Source: Enoplolaimus lenunculus (taxonomy: Eukaryota; Nematoda; Enoplea; Enoplida; Thoracostomopsidae). Taken from it: DNA of 64,000 nucleotides. Where the stretch lies: the NCBI GenBank assembly GCA_030248215.1, contig JASANG010000245.1, forward strand, positions 186,001 to 250,000. Direction: 5' to 3'. The position numbers and the translations under genes were made by a program. The notes beneath the pieces are model-generated. The model made no database searches. It saw only the letters and a list, made by a program, of their open reading frames with translations, and was not told where the DNA came from. This document shows, one piece after another, positions 34,941 through 46,600 of the stretch; positions within the stretch are counted from its first letter, which is position 1, and every line of letters begins with the position of its first letter.

Positions 34941-37111
34941 ATGATTTCACGACCTATTCTTAAATTGTTGCGTTATTTCATTTTCATCAGTGTTGTTGGA
35001 AGCGTAATACATCTGTATTTGCTTAAGAAAAATTATCTCTTCACATCACGCCTGGTTCAAAAAGTTGGAGAAAGCAACAAAGGTTAGTTGTCAATTCGGC
35101 TCATCTGGACACAAGTGTCCTGAATAGCAGACTGGCCTACGAGCAAATAGCGGTTTGGCTTAGACCAATTAGTAAGTATGTATCCTGTTTAGCAGACTGA
35201 CCTACGACATATACGTATACGTATCTTACCGGAACCGGAGCGGGAAGGTGAAAAAATGCTGGAATCGAAACCGGAATTCCGGTTGCACCCGGAGTGACAC
35301 GTATATGGTAGATATCTGGGAAAATAAGGAATCTTTAAACAAAATGTTGAAATTTGGTGTCTTGTGATCTTTATATTTTTGAAAGAAGAACCGTACGTGA
35401 TAGGATTCTTTCTCATGTGACTTAATTTAGGATTGTATGTAAAACTGGCCTCGGTTTGGCCCCGGCAAATATCGAGCTGGCCCCGGGGCATCTCTAATGT
35501 ATATCATGTGTACACTTGAACTGTACACCTTTGAATGTCAACTTTAATAGGCGTACCGCGTGCGTACGCACATCATGCCAATCTACGTATACACTCATGT
35601 TTTATATTTATGCACTTGTGTTGCTACTTCTAGGTTTACATCCAAATCAAAGTTTAAAGAATATACATGCTGAGTTCATTCGAAAACAAGCTCCTCATAT
35701 TATTAGAGAGCAAATTTGGGTTCCTCTTCATGCCGGTGGACTGCAAGTGAAATTTGTTTTGTTGCATGCTTCGTTAACCGAATATGTTGGAATAATTGGC
35801 ACGCCAATGGTCTCTACTGGCTACGGTGGTAAGTTGATGACCAACTAAGCTCTAATAACGCTGACGGAGAGTATTGAAACCAACCTACTTGTTTTTGTTA
35901 GTAAAATTTTTGACTAGAGGAAAATATATTGCAATTGTAGATATAGTGAAATTACTTTGTATTTGTATTGAAAATAAATTGAGATTTTCGCGCTTAAGAA
36001 TTCGAAATAGAAACCAAAAATATATATGTATTATTTTTAATACTAATCCGACATTGAAATTTAATAAATTAATAGCTGGGTTTCTGAAATCTTACTTAAG
36101 TATTTATTTACAATTTCAGTTACACAAAATTGTGAGTATTTAGTTAACCTAGGTACGCTTTTAAAAACGACAAAATGGCAACTAAGTAATTACTTAGCAC
36201 GTACTTAAGCACCAAGTGATACATCAGTAGAGTTTCAGAAACCCGGCCAATATGTTTTATTTAAGGTTTCCACTGGATGAATCAAACATGCACGATACTC
36301 ACTGGCAATGTTGAAGTTTCGCGTGATAACCAGTTTTTGTCAAGACAAGATTTTAAACCAGGTTTGTTTCTGGTGCGTTGCATTATTGACAAATTTAATG
36401 GCCATTTTTACTGATAATTAACTGCTTTGTTTGTACTTTTCATCCCACCAAGTGCTTTCCAAACCACTTACTAACGTTTAATATTAAGCTCAAAGAGAAC
36501 AACGCTTCTTGATGCGATCATATTTGCAGACCTTAGCGTGTTCAGCTTCAGTTGGCATCCCGTAGTATTGTTTTTACAGGCGAAACATTGAAGTTCAAAG
36601 TGTTTGAAAGTGCTGCCCTTCGTTTTAACGATGATAGCTGGATGCTTTGTTACGGCAGAGGTATGTTTCGCAATATAGGCAAGCCATATGTTTTTGCGTC
36701 TGATACAGCTAAGTGTCACTTGAGCACTACTGTTCATTTTAGTCAATTTTATAAATAGGACCCAGGAGTCATCATAGTTTTATAACCAGATGCTCTGTTC
36801 GACGCCAGCAAGTGGAATTGAAGAAAGCCTTCCAAGTCAATCATAGGAACAAAAATATCTCCGGACGTTGATTAATTTTTCACATTTCTAGCAGCTTTAC
36901 TGAAAGTTATTACTGTTAGTGAATTATAATATTTATTAAAGGGTTTGTTCCTTTGAGCGCACCGTATGTCTACCTAAACGCCTTAACTTCGTTTGACCTG
37001 CCGTCAATGTTCCGCTTGTCTTATGTTTACTTGCAAGCATTGGCAATGGAAGCGCGCGTTTGCGCATACGAAACATGGGAAATGGTGTCGAAGAAATTTG
37101 GTCTACGCTAA
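34941..37111 (+). CDS. SIGMAR1: Sigma-1 receptor / ERG2 sterol isomerase family protein, 5 exons
   Basis: Member of the sigma-1 receptor/C8-C7 sterol isomerase fold, an ER-membrane protein with one N-terminal helix and a cupin-like ligand-binding barrel. Exons: 34941-35082, 35634-35828, 36266-36361, 36580-36660, 36942-37111; all GT-AG, in frame, 227 aa (human 223). ATG at 34941 is followed at residues 8-30 by a hydrophobic membrane segment. Recognisable blocks: HAGGLQVKFVLLHASLTEYV (human [20 protein letters not shown]), GFHWMNQTCTILTGNVEV, SWMLCYGRGFVPLSAPY, and a hydrophobic C-terminal helix pair. Pocket residues equivalent to human W89, Y103 and the YGRG turn are present. The two acidic residues at the ligand amine site, human D126 and E172, are both cysteine here (residues 121 and 168). 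Catalytic isomerase versus receptor role cannot be decided from sequence; the symbol follows the animal family name. Confidence 0.95.
36078..36244. repeat. Repeat family C copy in sigma-1-like intron 2
   Basis: Begins GGGTTTCTGAAATC and ends AGTTTCAGAAACCCGGCC, with ACGACAAAATGGC and TAAGTAATTACTTAGCACG inside. Ends 21 bases before exon 36266-36361, so it lies against the acceptor region. Confidence 0.65.
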
Positions 37112-38405
37112 TAGTGCTGAATGAAAGCTGTGTTTAGTATCGATTTGTGCTAAAATTTATTTTATGTGTCATTGTATGGTTTGTGGACTAATTCTGCGAT
37201 ATGTTCCTTATTGTCTTAATTTTATTTTATTAATTAAAGCTTGAAAGAAATTTTAAACCATTTTTGGTTTATCAGGCTGACACTGGCTGTCTTGTAAAAG
37301 GATTCAATGGGTGAAATGTGCGTAATTCTTCTAGGGTTTAGTCTTTGCCACGCATTGTAAAAAGTTTTCGTTTTCAAATAGTCCGAAGTAATTCCAGTGA
37401 CGTTTTCTACATTAATGTGTCATGTGCTGAATATCCACAAACCACTGTTTATGTATTGTTATGTATACAGTAGTTGTAGTAGTCAATGGCATTGTGGTTG
37501 GCAGGTAGCAGTTTTACTCAAGTAATTGTGGTATTGTGAATATTATATTAATGTCGTGTTAGCAAACCGTGTATTTATTTGTTGTCCAGATCTTGTCTCA
37601 GGCGAGCCGGTTGTTCAACATCAAATTTTAATATAATAGTTCACCAGTGTCCAGTAGTGATGTTGCAGCTGCTAACAGTTGTCTACAAATTGCTCTAACT
37701 TTTACTTTCACAAGCAAATTTGACCCGAGTAATCCCGAGATTTTGAGATCAAGGCAGGTATTTTTTCTTATAGATTGGAAGTTAGTATGTTAAGTATCAC
37801 ATTACAGCTTCTCAAATTCCAATTTTCGGTTTTGGATCGAAACACTGGCTTTAGCTATTTATACTGTTGTGTTTATGTCATTCCATTTTTTGCATAATAT
37901 TGTCAGCATTCAACATTCATTCCTTAACATTTTAACTAACTATCCGGGTGTGTTTTGTTTTCAGTACAAAGTCGATACGTAATTATTGTGAAAACTTATT
38001 TCATATGGTCATTTTACGCAAGTCACTTCCTCAGCAAAATGAGAATGGTAGAATAACCTCGGTCGGTGTAAGTATATCTTTATAATTTCTAATCATTCCT
38101 TTCATTGCTGATGCGTTAGGGTTAATTATATGGCTAATTGTTCCCTTTGCCCAAAACGATATCATGACGTGTGCCTTTTAGTATAATCTATAGAGTGACT
38201 ATTGCATTTTATTTGGAACACAATTCGCCTAACTTAATTGAATTTTAAGTTTCTAGTCAACAGATTGTTGCGGAAAATTATTTTACAAAGCTGTTACGTT
38301 TTATATCTTATAATGGACGATATTGAATCGTTTGACTTGTCACTTGTCTTTCACTGTTATTGTTTATAATAACACGGAAATGTATGGAGCACCATGTCCA
38401 TGTAC
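37112..38405. other. Downstream stretch, no gene recognised
   Basis: 3' flank of the sigma-1-like gene. No AATAAA within the first several hundred bases; TTTATTTTATTAATTAAAGC at 37220-37240 contains only a weak variant. No exon or clear repeat seen. Confidence 0.4.
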
Positions 38406-38413
38406 CATAGCAT

Positions 38414-38776
38414 CACGGAGCAACCTGAATTCCAGTTCTACTTCCGGCATATTTTCACTTTAAGGTTCCGGTAAATGTTTACCGGAATTAAAAATTTCGC
38501 TATTAAATTTTGGTCGTTGGAAATTAAGATATGTTACTAAAAATGACGATAAGAATTAAACAGATTTTATGAGTGTAGTATGTAAACTTGGGCAATCGCC
38601 GAAAGTAAACCATCGAAGGTATATTTCGCTACCGCAGATTGTGAAAATCTAAAATACAGCAGATAAAGTGAATACCTATCTCCTACTAGGGTTATTTCAA
38701 ATTTATTTTAGGTGGCATACGTTTTTCGGTTCCGCTTCCGGTAATTTTTTAAAATTGCAATTCCGGTTGCACCCTG
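38414..38776. mobile_element. hAT-like MITE, family G
   Basis: Ends CACGGAGCAACC and AATTCCGGTTGCACCCTG are inverted copies. CATAGCAT is duplicated exactly at 38406-38413 and 38777-38784. Interior carries facing TTCCGG words; no coding capacity. Confidence 0.9.
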
Positions 38777-38784
38777 CATAGCAT

Positions 38785-39454
38785 TTAAGTTGTTTAATCG
38801 CAGTATTTGAATAATGTTAATAAGGGTCTTGTTTAGCTTACAAATTGTTATGATGAGCCAGAAATGTTAAATTTCTAGCAATAGAAACCCAATGTTTATT
38901 TTAGCTGTGACAAAGTTATTATGTATACTCTTATTTTTCTTGCGTTTGCAATATTATAAATAAGCATGAAACATTAACACCTCGTTTGATGATTAAATCT
39001 GATCCGCACAAGTCACAGGTGTTACATTCTCAAAAATTCATGTTCTCGGTTCTAAATTTGAAAAACGGTCGATAACGTCGAGGTGCTGATATTAAAATTT
39101 GCTGCTTATAAGTGTGGTCTTTTGAAGAATTTTCTTTTCTATTTCGGTTTGTGAAAATTCGTATTTTATGCAATACCGTGGAATTGCTATTCTATTTTGT
39201 ACAGTTGAATCCAACTATTGTGTAGTGCGCCAAATATGTTCGTTGTGGTATGGTATGTATGTTTCGTCTTGTAATGTTATTAAATCTTGTTTTTGTTCGT
39301 TTGTTTCAAGCGTGTTAAACTACTACTTTGTGCTGATCTGGAACAGAAACTGATTTCGTTGCTATAGGTTCTGTCAACCATGATTCGTGAAAATTAGTAT
39401 TTTGGGCTTTTAAGTTGCATAACAAACTGACGTTAAGATAGCGATAGGTTTGAT
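38785..39454. other. Intergenic stretch, no gene recognised
   Basis: AT-rich, short open frames only (for example 39168-39353), no domain or repeat recognised. Confidence 0.4.
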
Positions 39455-39608
39455 GGCCCATGTATAGATCAGAACCGGATCGTTTTCCGGAGGGGCTATA
39501 ATAGAGTCAGTTTAAGCTTTCGACTAATTTTTTGCTTAGGAATTGGCTCATCCATACGCTTAGGAATATACTTGTACTACTGTTCCGGCCCTGTTCTATA
39601 CATGGACC
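39455..39608. mobile_element. MITE, family A
   Basis: Ends GGCCCATGTATAGATCAG and CTGTTCTATACATGGACC are inverted copies around a GCTTAGG core. GGTTTGAT is duplicated exactly at 39447-39454 and 39609-39616, a clean 8-bp target duplication. Confidence 0.92.
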
Positions 39609-40335
39609 GGTTTGATTTCGGTTGCGCAATTTTTCTGTTTCGGAGGGTGCAGTCCCAAAATATTCCAAAAAATAAGTGATGTACGCTACCTTAAAATTTT
39701 CCCTCAGAAATTTTTTGTAATTTTGGTGGTAAAATGACAAGGTCTCTTCCCTACCATGCTATTTTTCCACCTCAAAATTTTTGGTGATTCCAAATCCAAC
39801 GCCGGTCGTCGCAATGTAGTCACCGGTTAATTATACATACGGCAGTGTGTAAACCGGATATCCGTTTCCGATAAAAATCTATCGGTTTCTGTTATAGAAG
39901 TATCGGAAACGTCATTTTTACGTACAAAATTAGTTATAATTGACATGTATATATCTCGCATTTTTGTTACAGATATGCTGCAATTTTAAATATTAATTAC
40001 GAAATTTATCCAAAATCTTAAAATTTTGATGCGTCGGCCATTTTTTCTTTGAAAACATTGAAATTATTAATAATGTTTTGATGCCACCATTACTCTGAAA
40101 TCAGTCTCAAAGCCAATTGCAGAAGTGTGGCCAACCGACATATCCCGCCAAAAGCAAAGAGAATCAAACTTGATTTGAAGAATGTCCTCATGTTAACGAT
40201 TTGTATACAAGCTATTTACACGGCCAATAAAAATATAGGCTCTGGCATATGGAACTGCGCTGCGATTGGATTGTATATTATTGAATCTGTTTTAAATTAC
40301 GAATATAGCCAATATCGATAAATTGATATATTATA

Positions 40336-40560
40336 CACTGTAAATTGCAGTGAGTTGATTTTAACTCAGAGTGAGTTGAATTACTCATTTGAGTTAGGAC
40401 GGCCAATGTAGAACATGGCCGTAACAATTGTATTAGCATATTCCTAAGCCTAAGCCTATACAGAACAGTTAGTCTAAAGCTTAAAATCACGATGCAATTG
40501 GTTATTTTTTTTCGCGGATCCTGTGGAAGGTCCGATACCAAGATCTCTCTTGATCTGCCC
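40336..40560. repeat. Family D fragment followed by a family A fragment
   Basis: 40336-40405 matches the first third of family D (CACTGTAAATTGCAGTGAGTTG). It stops at GGACGGCCAATGTAGAACATGG, which opens a short family A copy (CCTAAGCCTA core) lacking its normal right end. The rest of 39617-40335 shows nothing I recognise. Confidence 0.55.
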
Positions 40561-40641
40561 TTGACTATGTTTTGTATTTTTTGGTCATTCTAAAGTTCAA
40601 TATATAGCGCTAGAATTTAAACAGTTCCGAATTCTATAAAT

Positions 40642-43600
40642 ATGAGCAGTTTCGCTTCTGGTGATGGCAGTAGCTCGTCTGAAATTATTGAAATTGATGG
40701 CAGCGTAATGGAAGGCGTAAGTCATTTTTTGTTATCTTTGTGTTTACACCGTATTCTAGCTTAGGGATTCATTTTATGTCAGCGCCGTTGTTTTTAGCTA
40801 GACTTACTAGTACGTTGTAGATTTTTAATGAGATTTTGGGTAATATAACGTAAAGCTTGTGGGTTTTAAGCAAAAAATCGTATGTTTCTGTATTTTTTCT
40901 ACGTTTCATACTGGTAGCTACCACGTGAGAATCAGGCAAATGACCAGATTGACATACAAGAGGGAAATTAGTAGGGGTATACAGTTGATTTCGCAAGACT
41001 TATAAGCGGAATAAAACAATTCTAGGGGTGCGGACAGTTCCAGAGTGGACGGAACCCGTCTGGCTATGGGTCCGGTGCAGATGTCATTAAAGCAGTAATT
41101 GGTTAATGATTTTATGGTTTTTAACTGAACCATGTTATATTGCATCCATTTTGGCTGCAAATTACATGCTGATTCTTGTATATAAGTTATTAGTTTTTCA
41201 GGGCGGGCAGATACTGCGAATAGCAACCGTATTCAGTGCTTTACTAAAGAAACCTATTCGTGTTTGTAATATTCGTGGTGGTCGGACGAAACCAGGTCTT
41301 AGGTAATCGTTTAGAGATGTGTTGAGTAGAGTAGGTTTTAGTGATATTCGACGTAGTTTGCGTAGTTCAAATTAAAATCTAAGCTAATTTTTTTGGCTAT
41401 CTTATCCAGACAAGGCTATAGAATAAATAATTATTTGGAGGTTATGGAAAGTTTATATCTGCGAAAATGTTCAAAATTGAATAATTTTTGGTCAAATTTC
41501 AACTACAGAGTGCATAATCGAAAAAAATTCGATTTGATACAGTTTAGGCTTGCCGCAACTTCTGTCTAAAGGAAAAATTTAGCCACGACAAAGTTCTTGT
41601 GCATACTTTTCCCTCGCCCACTAACGCGAATGCTTAGATTTTTGTGAGAAATGGCTGAGGCAAAGGCTTAGGCCGAGGTATATCGTTTTTTCCTAAGGCT
41701 AAACCTAATTCTAAGCTTAAGCCTTGGTGTAAATGTGGGTGTAGTGTGCAAAAGTCATAGACAATTGATTCAAGCTTACGGGAATGAAATAGCTGACCTA
41801 TTTTATATATAGTAAATTCAAATATAATCAAAAATTAGCATTTTACCAATTTTAGACCGCAGCATCTCGCTGGTTTACAGTTGGTTGGCGACTTGTGTGC
41901 TGGCGATTTGAAGGGCGACAAAGTTGGTTCAACTGAAATAGTATTTTCACCTGGTGCGATTACTGGCGGCTCGTTTGTAGCGGATACCGGTACTGCGGGG
42001 TAAATTAGTAAATTTTGTGGAGCGGCAGTGTATTATTTTCTCTATATGATCTAATATGAAATATATGTTATACGTATAGTCACGGCGGTCCCAGTAGGAG
42101 CAAGGGCACAGCTGTCCGACCCCCGCGAAATGTTTTATATGCAGCTAATTTTAAGAAGCAATAATGGAAAAATTAAAAAATCATACTCTAGTTGCAAAAA
42201 GATAGAGGCCCGTTCCCTTTTGAAAAAATTTCTGGGACCTGTCAGTGCATGGAGTGTATAGGCTTTACTGTTGTAGGATGGTGTTATACTCGCCGCTCTG
42301 CGTCGCAGATCCCTGCGACCGCCGCTCGTTATTTCTAAAATGATTTTTATAAAACAAGCGGTATTTTGCGGTGCTGATCGCGTCACATAAAAGTATAGCG
42401 CCACCGTTACAGTAATATGTCACAACCATATGATGGGGTCGGATTGAATAATTAGTGCTTACGGTGTGCTTTTTTCATTCCTCGTTTTAATTCACCGTAA
42501 TTTACATATAATATATATTGTAAGTTGTCACGAAAGTATCGGCCCATGTAAAGATCATGGGCGGAACGTTTTTCTGTGGGACTGCAATAGAGTAAGCTTA
42601 AGGTTTAGACTAATTTTTTGCCGACTTAGGATTAGGTTTAGGAATAAACGCATTCTTGCGCTTAGGCTTAGACTTAGGCTTAGGAGTATACTTATAATAC
42701 TGTTCCGCCCCTGTTGTTTACAATGGAAAAAACACCAATGGACCTCTGTAGTTCTTGGAAATAATTTTGGTTATTTTGTGCTACGGTATATTGATTTTTA
42801 GGAGCATTACTCTACTGCTTCAAGTTTCACTCCCTATAGTTTTATTTGCTCCGGCGGTCGAGACACACATTACGTATCGTGGTGGTACCAATGTTGATTT
42901 TGCACCGCAAATTGATTACTTCATGGATGTATTCAGACCAACTATCGCTAAATCTGGCGTTGTGTTCAACTGTGATATTGTCAGAAGGTATGCTAACCAG
43001 TTTAGTTGCATTTAACCGCTGTTAGTTGTTATATAATAAGGTTTCTAGTCATTCTCGTTCTAATCGGTCTTGCTAAAATAGATTTTTGTGGGGAATTTTT
43101 GGGCATATTTTGGCGTTTCATAAGCTGGGTAATCTTTTATACCTTGCACACTGTTGTTTTTACACTGTTAATATGACAGCTCGGTTTTGTGTAACCAATT
43201 GAACTGTCACAGGTTATTTATTTGTAAATCCTGTAAAACCGATTTTCGCGAACGGTTTGATGTACGTAGAAAATGCAATGACTATCGTATCGTTTAGCAT
43301 ATTTAATTCTTGTTTACGTAACATATGCTATTTTATATAATTCGCATAGGCCAACAGTCATTTGCTTTATGCCATTATAATTATGGCCAATGTTACTTTA
43401 AGGGGTGTAACAGTAGATGAAGCGTATTCCTAAGCCACGACTAAGTCTAAGCGTTGCAAAAATGTGTTCCGAAGTCTAAGCCTAAGCATGAGCAAAAAAA
43501 TAATCTAGAATCTAAACCTACTCTTTTATGGAACAACCAGAAACCTGGACGCCCCATCATAGTTTGCTACTTCGTTATATATTCTGTTCAATAATGTCAA

Positions 43601-46600
43601 TTTATATGAGCAAAAAATGTAATCTAGAATCTAAACCTACTCTTTTATGGAACAACCAGCAACTTGGACGCCCTTTAAAGTAACATGGGCCATAATTATT
43701 AACAAGAAAATTCATCCAATGTTTCAAGTTTTAGAGGTTATTTTCCAAAAGGCGGAGGTGAAGTGGTCCTGCATTCAAAACCGATCAAAACAATTGAGCC
43801 GATAATACTGGTCGATCGTGGAACAGTTGAGAAAATCGAAGGACGTTCTTGGGTGGCTGGACGTTTTCCCGTTAAGGTATCGCTTTCAGATTTGCATTAT
43901 TTACTCGAAGTATATATAGACTATGGGACTTAAGTCAATAAATAATATTCAGTTGGATTTTTGTGGAATAAAAGTATTGTTATTGGAACAGCGTTTTGAA
44001 TTTGAACGTGAAAACCAAAGTGAGCGTTACCAGAACCACGGAGTGCAACGAGATTTCTGTTTCCAGTTGAAATCGGTGCCCATTTTCGTTCAACAAATAC
44101 ACGAAATTCTGTTGTTTGTATTCGCTCATAGCGAGCTGGAAATCGGCGAAGTAATCATTGCATTTTTGGCCCTTGTTACTTCAAGGGGCGTCCAGGTTTC
44201 TGGTGGGTTCATAAAAGAGTAGATTTAGTTGCTAGATTACATTTTTTGCTTAGGCTTAGGCTTATGAAAACATTTTTGCAACGATTAGATTTAGGCTTAG
44301 GCTTAGGAATACGCTTAATCTGCTGTTACGCCCCTTAAAGTAACATTGACCGCATTTTTAAATATAGGTTGTAGCAATTCTTTCATTTGAGATAAAAATC
44401 AGCAAATATTATCTTAGTTCAATAAATTTTAAGTGCATTTTGTTAGTAAATATTTGCATGATACCTATTTAACTTCAGTATGTATTGCAGGTTGCACATG
44501 AGCAGGCAAGGTCGGCTAAACTGTCAATAGCAAAAGAGTTGTCTGCTGATATAGTAAATATTACAAGTGTTAAAGAAGATGATAGAGCCGCTATTGGGAC
44601 TGGCAGTGGTATTGTTCTGCGTGCTGAAACTTCAAGCGGATGCGTTATAGGAGGATCTGCATTAAATAGCAAACAGGGTAAGGATTTGTTTACCCGGCCC
44701 GTGCTGTACTCACGCAAACAGGAATTTTTTACCGGCGGGTATACCCGAGCAAAAACGATCTACCAACGACCCACGTTTTACCCGAGTCTGAAGTTAAACA
44801 AGGATTTTAAAGATCACCGCTGAATCGCGTTTTAATGAAGTTTTGCGATGAAGCTTCAATAAATTTTACAAATGACATTTTACTAGAAACAATAAAATTT
44901 CAAACCCCACTAAATAATGTGCGCGCAGCAACTGACCAGGTAATAAAACAGGCAATAGCGTAGGTTTTCCACTTGAAAACTTAAAAGTTTACCGCGGGTA
45001 AAAACTGTCAATTTTTGACCCGCGTGCTACAAATCTTTATACCCACGGGTATACCCGCGCCCGAAATTTTTTACCCGACCCGCGGGTAATGTCCCAAAAG
45101 GTTAGTAGTTTTTAAAGTTAAGTACAGGAAACCAGTCATATAAAACAATGATGCCATGTGAAGTAATGTATATTGCTGCCAGAATTGTTGCAGTTTGCTT
45201 TACTGTCTTAATTTTCATTATTAATCGCATAGGCACACGGACAGATAATCAGCATGTACTCTGGATTGTAGGCTTTTATTCAGATATACTTATTTAGTTG
45301 TAGAAAAGGTCTACCGATATAGCGATGTATTATAAAATGGTAAGCTTGCAAAAATAAAAGATTAGTATGGTGTTGAATATTTTTGCATACTGTGACAGTA
45401 GCTGATATTGTGCTTGTTTCGCTGTAGTATATTTATCTTGAAAATCTGCGATTATATCGAACAGATTAATTCCTACGATTCACAGGAACCAGTGGAGAAA
45501 CCGTTGGCAACGCAGCAGCGTCAATGTTACTGGAGTGCTTAAAGCAGAATGCGTGCGTGGATGAATATTTGCAAGATCAGGTTGTCATTAATTTTATGTT
45601 ATATACAGGGTGCAACCGGAATTACAATTTACCGGAACCGGAAATTGAAAACATTACCGGAAACGGAACTGGAAAATGAAAAATACATGCCACCGAAAAA
45701 TTAATTGCAATTTTCTTTTTTTGGCAATATTATTGGTGAAATAACACTAGCTGGAGATAGGTACATATTCACTTTGTCTTTTGTATTTTAGATTTTCGTA
45801 ATACACGGAAGCGCAGTTTACCTTCGATGGTTTATTTTCGGTGATTGTTAAGGTTTATATACTATACGAATGAAATTACTTAATTTTTATCGACATTTAT
45901 TACTAAACAATTTTATTTTCCACCGACCAAAATTTAATCCCGGAACTTTCAATTCCGGTAAAAAATACCGGAACCGGAAGGTCAAGAGTTGACGGAACCG
46001 GAATTCCGGTTGCACCCTGGTTATATATAATAATGTTGTTGGCCAATCTGCTATTGTATGTATATAATAGTAGTTTGGCTTAAGCTAAACCGCTAATGAG
46101 CTTATAGACCAGCAGATTTTATTATTTGGTCAAACTCAGTACCGATAACAAATCCGCGTCCGGTTTACATCATTGTAGTTCTTTTGCTACATATCGCTAT
46201 ATTTAGCCTGTTCCAAATTGCTACTTCACTGGCGTAATTGTTAGGTGGCGTAATTGTTAGGTGGCCTGGGGTCTTAAGTGCTGCCCGCAACAATTTTGCT
46301 CCGAAACATTTTTGTGATATTTTTGTCAGGCGGTACTAAAAATATGTATGGATTATAGCTCGCTTCGCTTTTTGTCTGCTTTACTATCCATGTTTAGATT
46401 TTCTAATGGGTGTATTACTATGTAATACTAAAATTGCATTTGCCGTCTCAGTCACTTTCTGATAAGAATTAAATAGCACTTTTGAGTAAGTCAGAAATCG
46501 ACACTAAAAGCTAACTGGAGAGGGAATGAATGGTTCGGCTAGCGTCAAAATGCTCAACCAGGATCTAATGGCCCGATGTTGAGTAGGTTTTTATAGTCGT

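Noticed and set aside
44485-44823. Plus-strand open frame of 112 codons
   Set aside because: The first part is the true RTCA exon 44491-44677; the rest is repeat read past the splice donor.
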